Assembly (NCBI RefSeq): GCF_900102175.1
Contig: NZ_FNKN01000001.1
Location: 682,001-746,000 of the forward strand
Source: Microbacterium sp. cf332
Lineage (GTDB): Bacteria; Actinomycetota; Actinomycetes; Actinomycetales; Microbacteriaceae
Length of the DNA: 64,000 bases
Direction of reading: 5' to 3'
Part shown: positions 27,505-34,399 of the stretch, piece after piece
Layout of the letters: each line of letters begins with the position of its first letter
Numbering within the stretch: the first letter of the stretch is position 1
Program-made: the position numbers and the translations under genes
The notes under the pieces: model-generated
The model's database searches: none
What the model was told of the DNA's origin: nothing
The model's input: the letters and a program-made list of their open reading frames with translations, nothing else

Positions 27505-27577
27505 CCCTCTGTAGCTCAGTGGATAGAGCAGCGGTCTTCTAAGCCGCTGGTCGCAGGTTTGAACCCCGTCAGAGGGA
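27505..27577 (+). tRNA. tRNA-Arg(TCT), carried by the island
   Basis: All arms fold: acceptor CCCTCTG/CAGAGGG (perfect), D stem GCTC/GAGC, anticodon stem GCGGT/GCCGC with loop CTTCTAA and anticodon TCT at positions 34-36, T stem GCAGG/CCCGT. The T stem contains one A-C mismatch and one G-T pair, and the T loop reads TTTGAAC in place of the usual TTCRANY, so the gene may be diverged. CCA is not encoded. It would decode AGA/AGG, codons rare in the host but likelier in the lower-GC island genes. Confidence 0.85.
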
Positions 27578-27639
27578 CTGTAACGAGCGAAGAGCGCCGC
27601 GCGCACGACGCACACGCGCACACTGGCTCGAAGAGGCGC

Positions 27640-27645
27640 TAACGT
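27640..27645 (+). promoter_or_regulatory. -10 element of the first island protein gene, leaderless type
   Basis: TAACGT ends six bases before the GTG at 27652. Confidence 0.5.
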
Positions 27646-27651
27646 GCGGGG

Positions 27652-28233
27652 GTGGAGACTTTCCTCAGAGGACTCGCCATCGTTGCAGATGTGCTGACAG
27701 TGATGGCCGCTATCGTCACCTTTGCGACCGTTTTCTCTTACTGGCGCAGCAGGCCACGCCTTGAGTTTCAATCCTTGCCAAGTAACCGTCCATATCCCCC
27801 ACAAAACACTTTCGTGAACGTCAGCAATCGCGGCACAGGACGGCCGGTCCGACACATCTCAATCGGCTGGGCTTGCCTAGACGCCGATGGGAGAGCCATC
27901 CACGGGACCGGGGCGGATCCATGGATAGATGAACTTGCTCCACGTCGCGAAGCCTTGATCGAGATAAACCAAACGCCAGTTTTCGGCGCCATCCCTTCCC
28001 CCACGCGTTACGAGATCCGTCTCGAAGGTGATGACGCCGGGGCGCTGTGCGAGATTTACGTCGCTGGTTCGCTGGTGACCTGGCGGCGTCATCGGCACTT
28101 CGTCTGGTGGACCTATGCCGATCGCATGGCCGGCCACGCCCCATCAGTTCTTTCCGGGAAGCGGATTTCGGCCCACTACGACGCAGTCGTCAACGGTCAG
28201 CAGACAGCCAAGTCGCAAGCCGAATTAACCTGA
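27652..28233 (+). CDS. Island protein of unknown function with an N-terminal membrane anchor
   Basis: A 193-aa protein. Residues about 5-30 (IVADVLTVMAAIVTFATVFS) form one membrane segment followed by WRSRPR, so the rest is probably cytoplasmic (N-out/C-in). The remainder looks beta-rich and soluble (RPVRHISIGWACLDADGRAI, YEIRLEGDDAGALCEIYVAG). I do not recognise the family. Lower GC and AT-rich codon choice differ from host genes. It lies between the island tRNA and an HNH-like gene; the setting suggests accessory or defence cargo, but nothing in the sequence proves a function. Confidence 0.6.
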   Translation: METFLRGLAIVADVLTVMAAIVTFATVFSYWRSRPRLEFQSLPSNRPYPPQNTFVNVSNRGTGRPVRHISIGWACLDADGRAIHGTGADPWIDELAPRREALIEINQTPVFGAIPSPTRYEIRLEGDDAGALCEIYVAGSLVTWRRHRHFVWWTYADRMAGHAPSVLSGKRISAHYDAVVNGQQTAKSQAELT

Positions 28234-28321
28234 CGGGTTTGCTGCCCTACCTTTTCACGGCGGGCACAGCATAACGAGCGCGTCGGCGAGTTCGGTGGTT
28301 GGTCATCATGGGAGGATGCTT

Positions 28322-29128
28322 GTGACCACAGGAAAACGGAGGTGCGTGTTCTGCGGGGCAGGCGAACCCACCAAGGAACATGTGCTTCGGCGGAAGTTCC
28401 AGGATCTTCTGAAGTCCAAGCCGGAAACCATCACGTTTACGTCAAATCGGACGACGGCGTTCGGAAACCGAGAGCTGGACTTCCGCTCTCATAGAGGTAA
28501 ACCGTTCGACTGGCAAGTAAGAGCTGCTTGTGGCGCCTGTAACAACGGTTGGATGAACGCGCTCGAAAACGCCGTCGAAGACGATCTCCTCGCCATGGTC
28601 GAGGGGCGGCACCGGGTCATACCCCCCGACCGCGCACGGACGCTAGGGAGATGGGCGCTCAAGACCGCGCTGATCCGTCAACTCATGAACGGCACGAGTA
28701 TCGCAGATTGGACGACGCCCCGGTTTCATGAGATCTACCAAGACGATCTCAGCGGACCCGTTTGGGTGGCTGTCGGCTCGGTTCCCGACTCGACCAAGTG
28801 GCCCCAAATGCCCTCGGCTGTGTACTACCAGCGCGATGCCTTCGGCGAATTTCGAGTGCTTCACAGCACCACTCTGATGAAGCGACTCGTGGTCCACTCC
28901 GCGATGGCGCTCGACCGCGGCGGACCACCTACGAGATACCCGGAACTTGGTTCGCTTCACAGCGAAGGCCACCATCGGAATATGTTGCGGTCTCTCGTGC
29001 CGTCGGCGTCCTCGACCACATGGCCGATCGAGCCGCCCCTGTCAGACTGGCGGTACGCGGTCAACATCACGCCCCACCTGTTGTTGGCATCCGGATTGGT
29101 CTCGCTCAGCGAGGCGACCTTCGTATAG
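28322..29128 (+). CDS. HNH-like zinc protein, island cargo
   Basis: About 268 aa from the GTG (TTGKRRCVFCG...), chosen because GGGAGG lies six bases before it; the ATG two codons earlier touches that site. The N-terminal ~90 residues show CVFCGAGEPTKEHVLRR and AACGACNNGWMNALE, that is C-x2-C, a Glu-His pair, a second C-x2-C and Asn-Asn, the layout of zinc-structured HNH/beta-beta-alpha-metal nucleases. The C-terminal two thirds are unassigned. No methylase or other restriction partner is adjacent. Nuclease activity is inferred from the motif order only. Confidence 0.55.
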   Translation: MTTGKRRCVFCGAGEPTKEHVLRRKFQDLLKSKPETITFTSNRTTAFGNRELDFRSHRGKPFDWQVRAACGACNNGWMNALENAVEDDLLAMVEGRHRVIPPDRARTLGRWALKTALIRQLMNGTSIADWTTPRFHEIYQDDLSGPVWVAVGSVPDSTKWPQMPSAVYYQRDAFGEFRVLHSTTLMKRLVVHSAMALDRGGPPTRYPELGSLHSEGHHRNMLRSLVPSASSTTWPIEPPLSDWRYAVNITPHLLLASGLVSLSEATFV

Positions 29129-29224
29129 CCGACAGCGACCCGGTAACGTCATATGGACAAGCTGTACCGCATCCCCGCCAGCGGCAGCGGGTCGTGATCG
29201 GGTCAGCGTCGAGTGGCTCATCGC

Positions 29225-29374
29225 TCATCGACGCACGAAACGCAGTGTGCACCGCGCCATTGACGACGGCGCAGCTGACGAGCAAAAGCAGCCGACTTTC
29301 TGGCCTTGGCGGGTTTCCCACGTCATCGGCATGCCGCGGGCCCGCCAGTACTCAATGGCTCGACGTTTCCGCAT
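29225..29374 (-). CDS. Possible 49-aa small protein
   Basis: MRKRRAIEYWRARGMPMTWE begins at an ATG with GAGG eight bases upstream, 26 bases after the end of the phosphoribosyltransferase gene and in the same direction. It has no recognised family, and coding is uncertain; the rest of the 29129-29400 gap shows nothing else. Confidence 0.3.
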   Translation of the reverse strand: MRKRRAIEYWRARGMPMTWETRQGQKVGCFCSSAAPSSMARCTLRFVRR

Positions 29375-29400
29375 CAGAATCACCTCGCTGACGGGTCGCG

Positions 29401-30162
29401 TTAGGCCGGACAGTCCGCTCCGGTCACGGGGCACACATCGACAGACCACGCACGTTCGCTGAGGAACTGCAGGAGCGATACAGCGGCCGAGTAAGAGGTA
29501 TTGACGATGCGGCCAACGGGAATCACTGTGACCTCAGACGCCCCCTCTCGCCGCGCGGCCATTACTACGCCCTCGGCTTTCGACCCGGTGGTCCATGCAT
29601 CGTCCAGAACCACGAGGTGCCGTCCCTCGAGACTTCCTACGTTCACGAAACCCACAGAGTCGGGATCGCACTCGCGTCCGATCTCGTAGCGACGTTCCGT
29701 CTCCACCCGCTCCCAGCTAGCAGGAGCGAACTGAGCGACCCGTTCAAACGGATGCGACCCCTCTCTCGGGTGCCCGGACGGCACGACCGCTACCGCCGTC
29801 GGCTCACTCTGCGACACCGCGCTGAGGCACTCGCTGTGATGATAGCTGAAAGACCACATCAGCGCCTGGAGATTGCGGAGCGCAGGAGTCTGACCGCTCG
29901 GACGCGCCGCATCCTTATACGCTCGCAGCTCCAGCCTGAACTGCGTGTTGTAGATCGCGTAGGCCAACGGCAGGACTCTGGCGGCCTCGCCACCTCGCAT
30001 CGTCCACTCGCGGCACTTGTAGCACATGCCGTCTTCAGCACCCGAGCAGCGGGGGCACGTGATTCCCGCGATCTTGACGGGATTATGAATACGTGCGCCG
30101 AGCTCCGTGAGTGCTTGCCGACGAACCGTGAGGTTCACATCGAGGCGCTTCGCCTCAAGCAA
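29401..30162 (-). CDS. ComF-like phosphoribosyltransferase, probable ShosT-type toxin/effector
   Basis: A 253-aa protein from a TTG that overlaps the end of the DprA-like gene by eight bases and has GGAG seven bases upstream; a GTG at 30138 is an alternative start. A zinc-finger-like CPRCSGAEDGMCYKC lies near residue 35. The phosphoribosyltransferase core has the loop HLVVLDDAWTTGSKAEGV (Asp-Asp and Thr-Thr-Gly of the PRPP site) and AVVPSGHPREGSHPFERV, where ComF proteins have their VP-xHP segment. Pairing of this domain with a DprA-like protein is the hallmark of ShosTA, a toxin-antitoxin system reported to act against phage (from memory). Housekeeping comF is normally not paired this way. 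Confidence 0.7.
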   Translation of the reverse strand: MLEAKRLDVNLTVRRQALTELGARIHNPVKIAGITCPRCSGAEDGMCYKCREWTMRGGEAARVLPLAYAIYNTQFRLELRAYKDAARPSGQTPALRNLQALMWSFSYHHSECLSAVSQSEPTAVAVVPSGHPREGSHPFERVAQFAPASWERVETERRYEIGRECDPDSVGFVNVGSLEGRHLVVLDDAWTTGSKAEGVVMAARREGASEVTVIPVGRIVNTSYSAAVSLLQFLSERAWSVDVCPVTGADCPA

Positions 30163-31048
30163 ACGCCAGCTCCGACGGGCCAGCTGTCAGCCGTGTGGAT
30201 GCGAGGTTCGCCGCCTCATCGGCAGACCCGAACTCCTGCGCGAGACACCTGCTCACCATGTCCCGCCCCCAGCTCGTTCCTGAAGCGACGCTCTCATGCA
30301 GCAATACATGATGACCGTGATGTACTGCTGCCTGAGCCTGGTGGCGCGTGCCACTTGCCTCAGCCGCCTCCACGATGATTGTGATGCCGCTAAGTCCGCT
30401 CATGGTGACGTTGCGCATTGGAAAGGTCTGCTTCGTAGGCGGGCTCCCCGGCCAGAACTGTGTGAGAATCTCACCGCCGCGAGTGCGGATTCGCTCGAGA
30501 AGAGGCGCGTTCTCCCGAGGATAGATCTGCCCGGCACCGTGACCGAGCACCGCCACCGTCCGCCCACCCACTCGAAGCGCCGCCTCATGAGCCGCCGTGT
30601 CGATACCCCTCGCGAGTCCCGAGGCGATGGTTACTCCCTGAGCCGCAAGTGTGGCGCTCAGCTCCGAAGCCATCTGGACGGCACGGGGGCTTGCATTGCG
30701 AGACCCGACGACCGCCACCGTGCACTCGTCCGCCGCACGGGTACCGGTTCCGAAAAGCACCAGCGGGTAGTCGTACACGTTCCGCAGTGACTCCGGATAG
30801 TCCGGACTAGACGAGAACATCACCCTGATACCCGATGCCCGCCATCCCTCGATCTCGGTCGAGATGGCTTCGAGGGCGGACGGGTCGACCTCGATGAGAC
30901 CGGTGATGCGACTGAAGTACACACCTGTCGGCAGCTCACCGTCTTCGAGCCGAGCCCGCAGATCCTTCGGCCGCATCTTCGTGACATCCGCTGTTCCGCG
31001 GAGGAGGGCGACGATCGCCGCTTCCTCCCGAGAGTCGTGAAGAGGCAT
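30155..31048 (-). CDS. DprA/Smf-like DNA-processing protein, probable ShosA-type antitoxin
   Basis: A 297-aa protein starting MPLHDSREEAAIVALLRG. The Rossmann-like DprA core is clear: VAVVGSRNASPRAVQMASEL, IASGLARGIDTAAHEAAL, VAVLGHGAGQIYPREN and IIVEAAEASGTRHQAQAA. The start is set by a TAATAT -10 element seven bases upstream; the frame remains open for 98 more codons, but that part lacks recognisable sequence. The C-terminal DML1-like winged helix of housekeeping DprA is not evident, which fits a specialised paralogue. It overlaps and precedes the phosphoribosyltransferase gene. Confidence 0.75.
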   Translation of the reverse strand: MPLHDSREEAAIVALLRGTADVTKMRPKDLRARLEDGELPTGVYFSRITGLIEVDPSALEAISTEIEGWRASGIRVMFSSSPDYPESLRNVYDYPLVLFGTGTRAADECTVAVVGSRNASPRAVQMASELSATLAAQGVTIASGLARGIDTAAHEAALRVGGRTVAVLGHGAGQIYPRENAPLLERIRTRGGEILTQFWPGSPPTKQTFPMRNVTMSGLSGITIIVEAAEASGTRHQAQAAVHHGHHVLLHESVASGTSWGRDMVSRCLAQEFGSADEAANLASTRLTAGPSELAFA

Positions 31049-31055
31049 GTTGCCC

Positions 31056-31061
31056 ATATTA
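31056..31061 (-). promoter_or_regulatory. -10 element of the DprA/phosphoribosyltransferase pair
   Basis: TAATAT on the minus strand ends seven bases before the ATG at 31048, indicating a separate leaderless transcript for the pair. The rest of the 31049-31310 gap shows no gene I can support. Confidence 0.55.
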
Positions 31062-31310
31062 GGCAACCGGGTCAGACATTCATACGGAGCCACGACGACG
31101 CGCGGGAGCATCACACTCGGTCCCGCCCACCCTCGTGGGCTGACCACCCCGTCGGCAGAACGTCGCGGCGCCAGGGGCGAATGATGCTCCGCGAGCGACC
31201 CACTCTCCGTGCCGGTTCTCGGTAGGTCAGCTCCTTCATCACTCGTGCAGGGGATGCTCTGACTCCAGTTACTCGTCCAGACGCTCGAAGGTGTCGCGCG
31301 GGCACCGTGC

Positions 31311-31469
31311 TCACGGGGAAGACCGCTCGACGAGCTCAGCACCCGCAGCCGTCAGCCTGCGCTGCATCGCAGGGCGATCCTGGATCACGGCCTTCACCTT
31401 CGCAGCGAGAGCGTCGCCCTCGCCAGCGTCGTGCAGTCTCCCGATTTCGCGGAGATCCTCCTCGGGCAT
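31311..31469 (-). CDS. Small 52-aa island protein
   Basis: MPEEDLREIGRLHDAGEGDA continues to AAGAELVERSSP with helix-forming, charged composition and good coding character. It has a GGAGG-type site upstream and follows the 88-aa gene by 18 bases in the same direction. It may be the last gene of the replication operon. No family recognised. Confidence 0.5.
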   Translation of the reverse strand: MPEEDLREIGRLHDAGEGDALAAKVKAVIQDRPAMQRRLTAAGAELVERSSP

Positions 31470-31487
31470 CTGAAACCACTCCTCCCC

Positions 31488-31754
31488 CTAGATCCGGCTC
31501 GCGACCTCATGGCCGCGGTAGGCCCAGCTCTCGGCACGGGCCGCGACGGCCCGGCAACGGCGATTGATGTCGGCGATCATGACGAAATCGCGGGACTCCG
31601 CGTAGTGCGCGACGACTGCGGCGGACGCCTCGGAGAGTGTGATGTTGCTGTCGATCCCTGCCTGCCACGCCATCTCGGTAGTGAGGCCGGGGTCGTGACG
31701 GTTGTCACACCCCATGATTACGACGAACAACGAACGGATCTCCTCGATACTCAC
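31488..31754 (-). CDS. 88-aa protein of the island replication operon
   Basis: MSIEEIRSLFVVIMGCDNRH begins at a GTG overlapping the stop of the replication-initiator-like gene by four bases (GTGA), so it is translationally coupled to it. It is soluble and alpha-helical in appearance, with LSEASAAVVAHYAESRDFVM in the middle. Similar small proteins follow initiator-like genes in actinobacterial phages and islands; I cannot name the family. Confidence 0.6.
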   Translation of the reverse strand: MSIEEIRSLFVVIMGCDNRHDPGLTTEMAWQAGIDSNITLSEASAAVVAHYAESRDFVMIADINRRCRAVAARAESWAYRGHEVASRI

Positions 31755-32508
31755 GACGCCTCCCTCCGAGCAAGAGCCTCCAGCTCGGCGATGCCCTGCA
31801 TCTGCTCTCGTTCGCTTCGTGCGTTTCTGGCCAGGATGGTCCGAGCCTTCTCATCGGCGTTGGTGACGCGGCCTGGCCGTCCCGCGCCGGCTCTGCGTAT
31901 CCAGTTCCGATGGGTAGCCGCCCAGTCGACCTTGCGCCCCCTCTGCCCGGGCTGAGCGATCCAGTAGTCCGTGAACTTCGCATGCTCCGCCTTCTGATCG
32001 ACACCAGGGAACTGCGCTCGCAGACGCTCGACCTCTTCTGTCGCCGGCATCCACCCGTCAGGCAGTCGAGTTCCCCTACTGAGTGATCCTCTGGATGATC
32101 TCTGGTGATCTCTTCTGCTACCGCTGGCGTCTGGGTAGGTCCGTGCTCTGAGCGGGTTAGGTCGACGCTGTCGGCCTTATTGGCTACGCGCCTAGTTGGC
32201 TCCTGGCCTACTTGGCTACGGGCGGTAAAGGCGTGGTTGACGGTGATGAGATCCGACGACCGATAGCCGCCAGCACCAGACCGCCGTTCGCGGACGATCG
32301 CTCCGACCTTCTCGAGCTCACGGAGAGCTCGCAGAACATAGTCCGTCGACGCACCCAACATGGTGGCCAGGGTCGCCTGGGACACGAATACGAATGTCTG
32401 GTGCGAACGGTCGTCAGTTCGGAAGCAGAGAGCTGCTAGAACCGTCCTCTCGCGCATCTTCAGGTCGCCAAGCCCGTAGGCCCACTCCGCATCGTGAAAC
32501 CCCATCAC
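31751..32508 (-). pseudogene. Replication-initiator-like helix-turn-helix protein, split by a frameshift
   Basis: The 5' part (MGFHDAEWAYGLGDLKMRER, then FVFVSQATLATMLGASTDYV and LRALRELEKVGAIVRERR) is a winged helix-turn-helix domain like those of phage and plasmid initiators. The typical C-terminal part (TRLPDGWMPATEEVERLRAQ, FTDYWIAQPGQRGRKVDWAA, THRNWIRRA) is in another frame. That second frame is open only after a TAA near 32183, so the break lies between about 32055 and 32183, most likely near 32140-32170. The gene is either inactivated, mis-sequenced or read by frameshifting; no classical slippery site stands out. The start overlaps the stop of the preceding gene. Confidence 0.65.
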
Positions 32509-33047
32509 CGGTTCCACCTGACCAAAGCCAAGACTCGATCCGCGACGGCCGCGGCTGTCACTTTGTCGAGACGAGAGGAATCAGGCAGATCGAGATGGAC
32601 CGCGACAGTCTTTCCTCTCTCGAAAATGGGGTCGACGATGTCCTCGGCGCGGTCCACCGCCGCATCTGCCTCCTCGAATCCCGGCGTCGACATTGCGCGT
32701 TCGGTCCCCCATTCGGGACGTTCCGCCTCCACGACATCGCGATGAGCAGCACCGAGCACATCCGCCAGCCAGAAGCCTTCGGATCGCCCGAGTTCCCGCG
32801 TGAGAAGGGAACTCGCGATGAACATCCGACTTCGGTGATAGTCCCCGATCTTCCCAACATAATCACCACTCGCCGCGACGCGTACGGTGACCACCTGGCA
32901 CGCATAGGCGCAGACAACTCCATCGCCACGGGCGTCATGCTCCTCGCCACGGAACTCGATCCAGACCTCCCCATCGCTCAGCGGGCCCCGTATGACCCTC
33001 ACCGCCCACTCCGGAACTGCAGAGCGAGGCAGGACAGGCACTGGCAC
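32505..33047 (-). CDS. 180-aa island protein of unknown function
   Basis: Starts at a GTG (MPVPVLPRSAVPEWAVRVIR). It is soluble, with a beta-rich first half (GEVWIEFRGEEHDARGDGVV, YACQVVTVRV) and a helical second half (FEEADAAVDRAEDIVDPIFE). It lies directly upstream of, and overlaps, the initiator-like gene, suggesting a role in the same process. No family recognised. Confidence 0.55.
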   Translation of the reverse strand: MPVPVLPRSAVPEWAVRVIRGPLSDGEVWIEFRGEEHDARGDGVVCAYACQVVTVRVAASGDYVGKIGDYHRSRMFIASSLLTRELGRSEGFWLADVLGAAHRDVVEAERPEWGTERAMSTPGFEEADAAVDRAEDIVDPIFERGKTVAVHLDLPDSSRLDKVTAAAVADRVLALVRWNR

Positions 33048-33100
33048 CGCACCAACCCCGCCCGCCCCATCGTCAGGTCGCGAAAGATCCCGCTCCTGGC

Positions 33101-33760
33101 TCAGCTCCGCCTCCAGATGCTCAGCCTAGGTGGGCCGCCGGCTGACCGCGCCCCTCGCCCTGACGATCTCATTCCCGTAGATGGTCGCCCATTCACGCAG
33201 AGCCTCCCGCACCTCGTCCGGTTCCCGGGACGCGTCGGCGTTCTGATCGTTCCTGCGGCCCCTGCTTTCACTCTGGCGAGAGCCATGCCCACAGTTCCTT
33301 GATGCGCAGACACAGCCTCCACGGTCGGGCGCAGCGTGTCGTCGTGGATGTCGACATAGATCTGGGTCGTCGCCGGCGACGCGTGACCGAGTAGACGCTG
33401 AACGGTGAAGGTGTCTTGCTCGACGTTGTACGCAATCGTCGCGAACCGACGCCGAAGCATGTGCATTGTGACACCGGCCGGCAGAAGGTGGTTCACCCGC
33501 TTGCCGAGGTAGTGCGGGCTGATGTGTCCGTTGTAGTCCCCGGGGAACAGGAATCCGGCGCCTCTGACTCGGATCGCCCGAGCGAGGTCGGCCGGCACCA
33601 GCACGATCCGCTCCATAGAGCCCTTCCCACGCACGCGGAGCGAGTGCTCCTCATCGCGCTCCCGCAGGTCCGTGCTGTGCAGCCCCGCGACCTCCGCATA
33701 ACGGAGCCCGAGGTCCGCCGCTCGAGCCGCGCAGCTCACCGACGCGACAGGGACGAGCAT
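33101..33760 (-). pseudogene. Tyrosine recombinase, catalytic domain only (5' truncated)
   Basis: The frame encodes only the C-terminal catalytic domain: first Arg in LGLRYAEVAGLHSTDL, the H-x-L-R box in MHMLRRRFAT, the Gly-His box in LLGHASPATTQIYVDIHDD with the candidate Tyr. The arm-binding and core-binding N-terminal domains (~150-200 residues) are missing; upstream the sequence runs directly into a second recombinase fragment on the other strand. The last ~60 residues (after SAHQGTVGMALAR) look like random high-GC translation. Probably the int gene of a second element or a rearranged copy. Confidence 0.65.
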
Positions 33761-33974
33761 GCACGCCCTCCGGCACTACTACGCGAGCCTGCTGATCCGG
33801 TACGGCGAGTCGGTGAAGACCGTGCAGGGGCGTCTCGGGCACAAGTCCGCGGCAGAGACGCTGGACACCTATGGCCACATGTGGGCAGACTCCGACGACC
33901 GCACGCGCGAGACCGTGGACAGCGTTCTCGCGCGTGCGGTCTCCTCGCGGACCGCGGACGGCACGAACGCCTGA
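33759..33974 (+). pseudogene. Tyrosine integrase, C-terminal fragment next to the right attachment site
   Basis: MHALRHYYASLLIRYGESVK and VQGRLGHKSAAETLDTYGHM give the H-x-L-R, Gly-His and Tyr motifs of a phage-type integrase C-terminus. In-frame residues before the ATG (QLTDATGTS) also fit an integrase, so the gene once extended further 5'. It ends 22 bases from the right repeat and reads toward it, the normal place for the integrase that made the insertion. Most of the gene has been lost. Confidence 0.7.
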
Positions 33975-33996
33975 AAGGGCAGATCAGAGGCGATAA

Positions 33997-34029
33997 GGCG
34001 AATGGGCCGGCCTGTACGCCGGGTTCTGT
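33997..34029 (-). repeat. Right attachment site within the functional rnpB 3' end
   Basis: Perfect copy of 27202-27234. On the minus strand it forms the 3' strand of RNase P RNA helix P1 and the neighbouring conserved ACAGAACCCGGC, so insertion restored an intact rnpB. Confidence 0.85.
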
Positions 34030-34362
34030 CCGGGGGCGTGAGCCCCGTGGACGGCCATCTCTCTCGGCGACACGTTGCCGTGCCGCTCCAGCGGTCTACC
34101 CGGGGACTCGGCGGACCGCGTCTGCATCCCCTGTCTGACCTTGCTCCGGACGAGGTTTACCGTGCGGGCCGTGTCACCACGACCCCGGTGGTCTCTTACA
34201 CCACCCTTTCACCCTTACCGGCGCGGACGCCGGCGGTCTGCTTTCTGTGGCACTATCTCGCGGATCACTCCGGGTGGGCGTTACCCACCGTCCTGTCCTG
34301 TGGAGCCCGGACGTTCCTCGGTGCGGTCTCCCGCCACGCGACCGTCCAGCCGACCCATTCGC
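33998..34362 (-). ncRNA. rnpB: RNase P RNA
   Basis: About 365 nt, bacterial type A. Hallmarks on the minus strand in order are the 5' end CGAATGGGTCGGC (pairs with the 3' end GCCGGCCCATTCG), GAGGAACGTCCGGGCTCC, an AGAGACCACCGG-like segment and the 3' ACAGAACCCGGCGTAC. It is the catalytic RNA that matures tRNA 5' ends. The 5' end is placed seven bases after a TAGACT -10 element. Its 3' end is the target of the island. Confidence 0.93.
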
Positions 34363-34368
34363 CCGTCG

Positions 34369-34374
34369 AGTCTA
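34369..34374 (-). promoter_or_regulatory. -10 element of rnpB
   Basis: TAGACT on the minus strand, placing transcription start near 34362, which agrees with the RNA 5' end deduced from helix P1. Confidence 0.55.
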
Positions 34375-34399
34375 CCGGCGGGTCGCCCATCCTCCGTCG

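Larger units (their letters stand above)
27202..34029. mobile_element. Decayed integrative element (genomic island) inserted in the 3' end of rnpB
   Basis: A 6.8-kb segment bounded by a perfect 33-bp direct repeat of the rnpB 3' end. It contains a tRNA-Arg, a replication-initiator-like gene with coupled small genes, tyrosine recombinase fragments beside the right repeat, a DprA/phosphoribosyltransferase pair and an HNH-like protein. GC is visibly lower than in the flanks (for example 31 of 60 bases are G or C at 28381-28440). The recombinase remnants and the frame-disrupted initiator gene indicate that it is probably no longer mobile. The int-rep layout recalls actinobacterial integrative elements, but no transfer gene is present. 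Confidence 0.85.

Noticed and set aside
31049-31342. N-terminal extension of the DprA-like protein to an upstream start
   Set aside because: The extra residues lack DprA features and the TAATAT element lies just before the shorter start; high-GC frames stay open by chance.
33997-34385. Open frames on the plus strand across this region
   Set aside because: They run antisense through RNase P RNA, whose conserved segments account for the sequence.
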